A stretch of DNA of 15,366 bases from Burkholderiales bacterium (GTDB taxonomy: Bacteria > Pseudomonadota > Gammaproteobacteria > Burkholderiales > Burkholderiaceae_A): contig JAURCW010000006.1 in NCBI GenBank assembly GCA_030828265.1, positions 1 through 15,366 on the forward strand, written 5' to 3'. The position numbers and the translations under genes were made by a program. This document shows positions 14,321 to 15,366 of the stretch, in pieces. How positions within the stretch are numbered: the stretch's first letter is position 1; each line of letters starts with the position of its first letter. Below the pieces are notes generated by a model. It saw only the letters and a list, made by a program, of their open reading frames with translations. It had not been told where the DNA came from and did not search any database.

Positions 14321-14336
14321 CGGCACGGAACCTGCA
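14321..14336 (+). promoter_or_regulatory. Sigma-54 (RpoN) promoter of glnA
   Basis: CGGCACGGAACCTGCA matches the sigma-54 consensus TGGCACG-N4-TTGCA at all but two positions. The essential GG (14322-14323) and GC (14334-14335) are present with the required spacing. Transcription would start near 14347, giving a leader of about 69 bases to glnA. Confidence 0.75.
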
Positions 14337-14415
14337 ATAAGTGCACTGTTCAGGTATTTTTCGAAGTCAAAAGGCATTGGATTTTTACTAATTTTTAAAA
14401 AAGGAGCCACATTCA

Positions 14416-15366
14416 ATGGCGAGTGCAAAAGATGTAATCAAGATGATTGCCGACAACGAAGTGAAGTTTGTCGATTTCCGTTTCACCGATACCCGTGGCA
14501 AAGAGCAGCACGTTTCTGTTCCTGCCGCCATGGTGGACGACGATAAGTTTGAGGCCGGTCATGCCTTTGACGGCTCCTCCATTGCAGGTTGGAAGGGTAT
14601 TGAAGCCTCCGACATGCTGCTCATGCCCGACCCCGACACGGCAGTTCTCGATCCCTTTCGCGAAGAGTCGACGCTTAACATTACCTGCGACGTGATCGAG
14701 CCTTCCGACGGTAAAGGCTACGAGCTCGACCCACGTTCCTTGGCTAAGCGCGCTGAAGCCTTTCTTAAGGCCTCGGGTGTTGGCGACACGGTTTTCTTTG
14801 GTCCTGAGCCCGAGTTTTTTATCTTTGATGGCGTGACCTGGACCTGTGACATGTCCGGCTCGAGCGTGAAGGTTAAGACGGAAGAGGGTAGCTGGTCCAC
14901 CGGTATCGATTACGAGGGTGGCAACCTTGGCCATCGTCCTGCGGTAAAAGGCGGCTACTTCCCCGTGCCTCCTGTTGATTCCCTACAAGATATTCGCTCC
15001 GAGATGTGCCTCATTCTTGAGCAGATGGGCGTACCGGTTGAGGTGCACCATCACGAGGTGGCGGGTGCAGGCCAGTGCGAAATTGGTACGAAGTTCAGCA
15101 CGCTGACACAAAGGGCCGACTGGAATCAGATTCTCAAATACGTGGTCATGAACGTAGCAGCTAGCTATGGCAAGACAGCAACCTTCATGCCCAAGCCTGT
15201 TGTTGGCGACAACGGCTCGGGCATGCACTGCCACCAATCCGTCTGGAAGGACGGACAAAACCTTTTTGCAGGTAACGGCTATGCCGGGCTTTCCGACTTT
15301 GCTCTTTATTACATTGGCGGAATTATTAAGCACGCTCGTGCGCTTAATGCCATTACGAACCCCGGT
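14416..15366 (+). CDS. glnA: Type I glutamine synthetase, N-terminal part (3' truncated)
   Basis: Glutamine synthetase makes glutamine from glutamate, ammonia and ATP and is the main entry point for nitrogen at low ammonia. The first 317 codons are present of a family length near 470; the frame is open to the window end. The start [20 protein letters not shown] is set by AAGGAG (14401-14406), 9 bases upstream. Visible features are [28 protein letters not shown], the metal-ligand loop GPEPEFF (Glu131, Glu133), [13 protein letters not shown], and the ATP/glutamate segment [18 protein letters not shown] from Met258. The adenylylation tyrosine lies beyond the window. The upstream region carries sigma-54, IHF and NtrC-like elements, so nitrogen control is expected. 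It is the only gene in the window with a long AT-rich leader. Confidence 0.97.
   Translation, partial: MASAKDVIKMIADNEVKFVDFRFTDTRGKEQHVSVPAAMVDDDKFEAGHAFDGSSIAGWKGIEASDMLLMPDPDTAVLDPFREESTLNITCDVIEPSDGKGYELDPRSLAKRAEAFLKASGVGDTVFFGPEPEFFIFDGVTWTCDMSGSSVKVKTEEGSWSTGIDYEGGNLGHRPAVKGGYFPVPPVDSLQDIRSEMCLILEQMGVPVEVHHHEVAGAGQCEIGTKFSTLTQRADWNQILKYVVMNVAASYGKTATFMPKPVVGDNGSGMHCHQSVWKDGQNLFAGNGYAGLSDFALYYIGGIIKHARALNAITNPG

Noticed and set aside
14413..14934. Open frame of 173 residues on the minus strand opposite glnA
   Set aside because: It is fully antisense to a strongly conserved enzyme gene, has no recognisable family features, and follows from codon bias in glnA.
1..15366. A novel multi-gene system, mobile element, CRISPR array or defence cluster
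   Set aside because: All 14 genes belong to known housekeeping families in a conserved order; no repeats, integrases, transposases or unassigned genes were found.

Overview
This is an ordinary, tightly packed chromosomal housekeeping segment. It most likely comes from a betaproteobacterium of the order Burkholderiales. The assignment rests on three things: the gene order (infB-rbfA-truB-typA; yicC-gmk-rpoZ-spoT divergent from rph-rdgB-hemW; then glnA), a very short omega subunit of 67 residues, and the strongly Burkholderiales-like N-terminus of glutamine synthetase. GC content is moderate by eye. There are 14 protein-coding genes (infB and glnA run off the ends). I see no rRNA, tRNA, CRISPR array, insertion sequence or prophage gene, and no stretch longer than about 200 bp without a gene.

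Layout. (1) Bases 1-5456, plus strand: a translation block with infB (3' part), rbfA, truB, typA/bipA and a PLP aminotransferase, joined by overlaps or gaps of about 12 bp or less. (2) 5477-6058, minus strand: mog (molybdopterin adenylyltransferase), convergent with the aminotransferase and divergent from pmbA. (3) 6101-7462, plus strand: pmbA/tldE. Its 3' end overlaps the convergent spoT by 29 bp. (4) 7434-11481, minus strand: yicC-gmk-rpoZ-spoT, an operon joining RNA turnover, GMP kinase, the RNA polymerase omega subunit and the (p)ppGpp synthetase/hydrolase. (5) 11562-14223, plus strand: rph-rdgB-hemW, covering RNA 3'-end processing, nucleotide-pool cleaning and haem insertion. (6) 14416 to the end, plus strand: glnA, the first 317 codons.

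The most informative non-coding region is the 192 bp AT-rich gap before glnA. It holds a sigma-54 promoter core, a perfect IHF-consensus match upstream of it, and two or three NtrC-like sites spaced about two helical turns apart, the first overlapping the hemW stop codon. In order and distance this looks like a nitrogen-regulated glnA enhancer-promoter. Other points of note are genes that start well inside their upstream neighbour on strong Shine-Dalgarno sequences (rbfA from TTG, hemW), a convergent pmbA/spoT overlap carrying a hairpin, and an insertion of about 31 residues in the RdgB pyrophosphatase.

I did not find an undescribed multi-gene system here. The candidates for a second look are regulatory and structural details of conserved genes.
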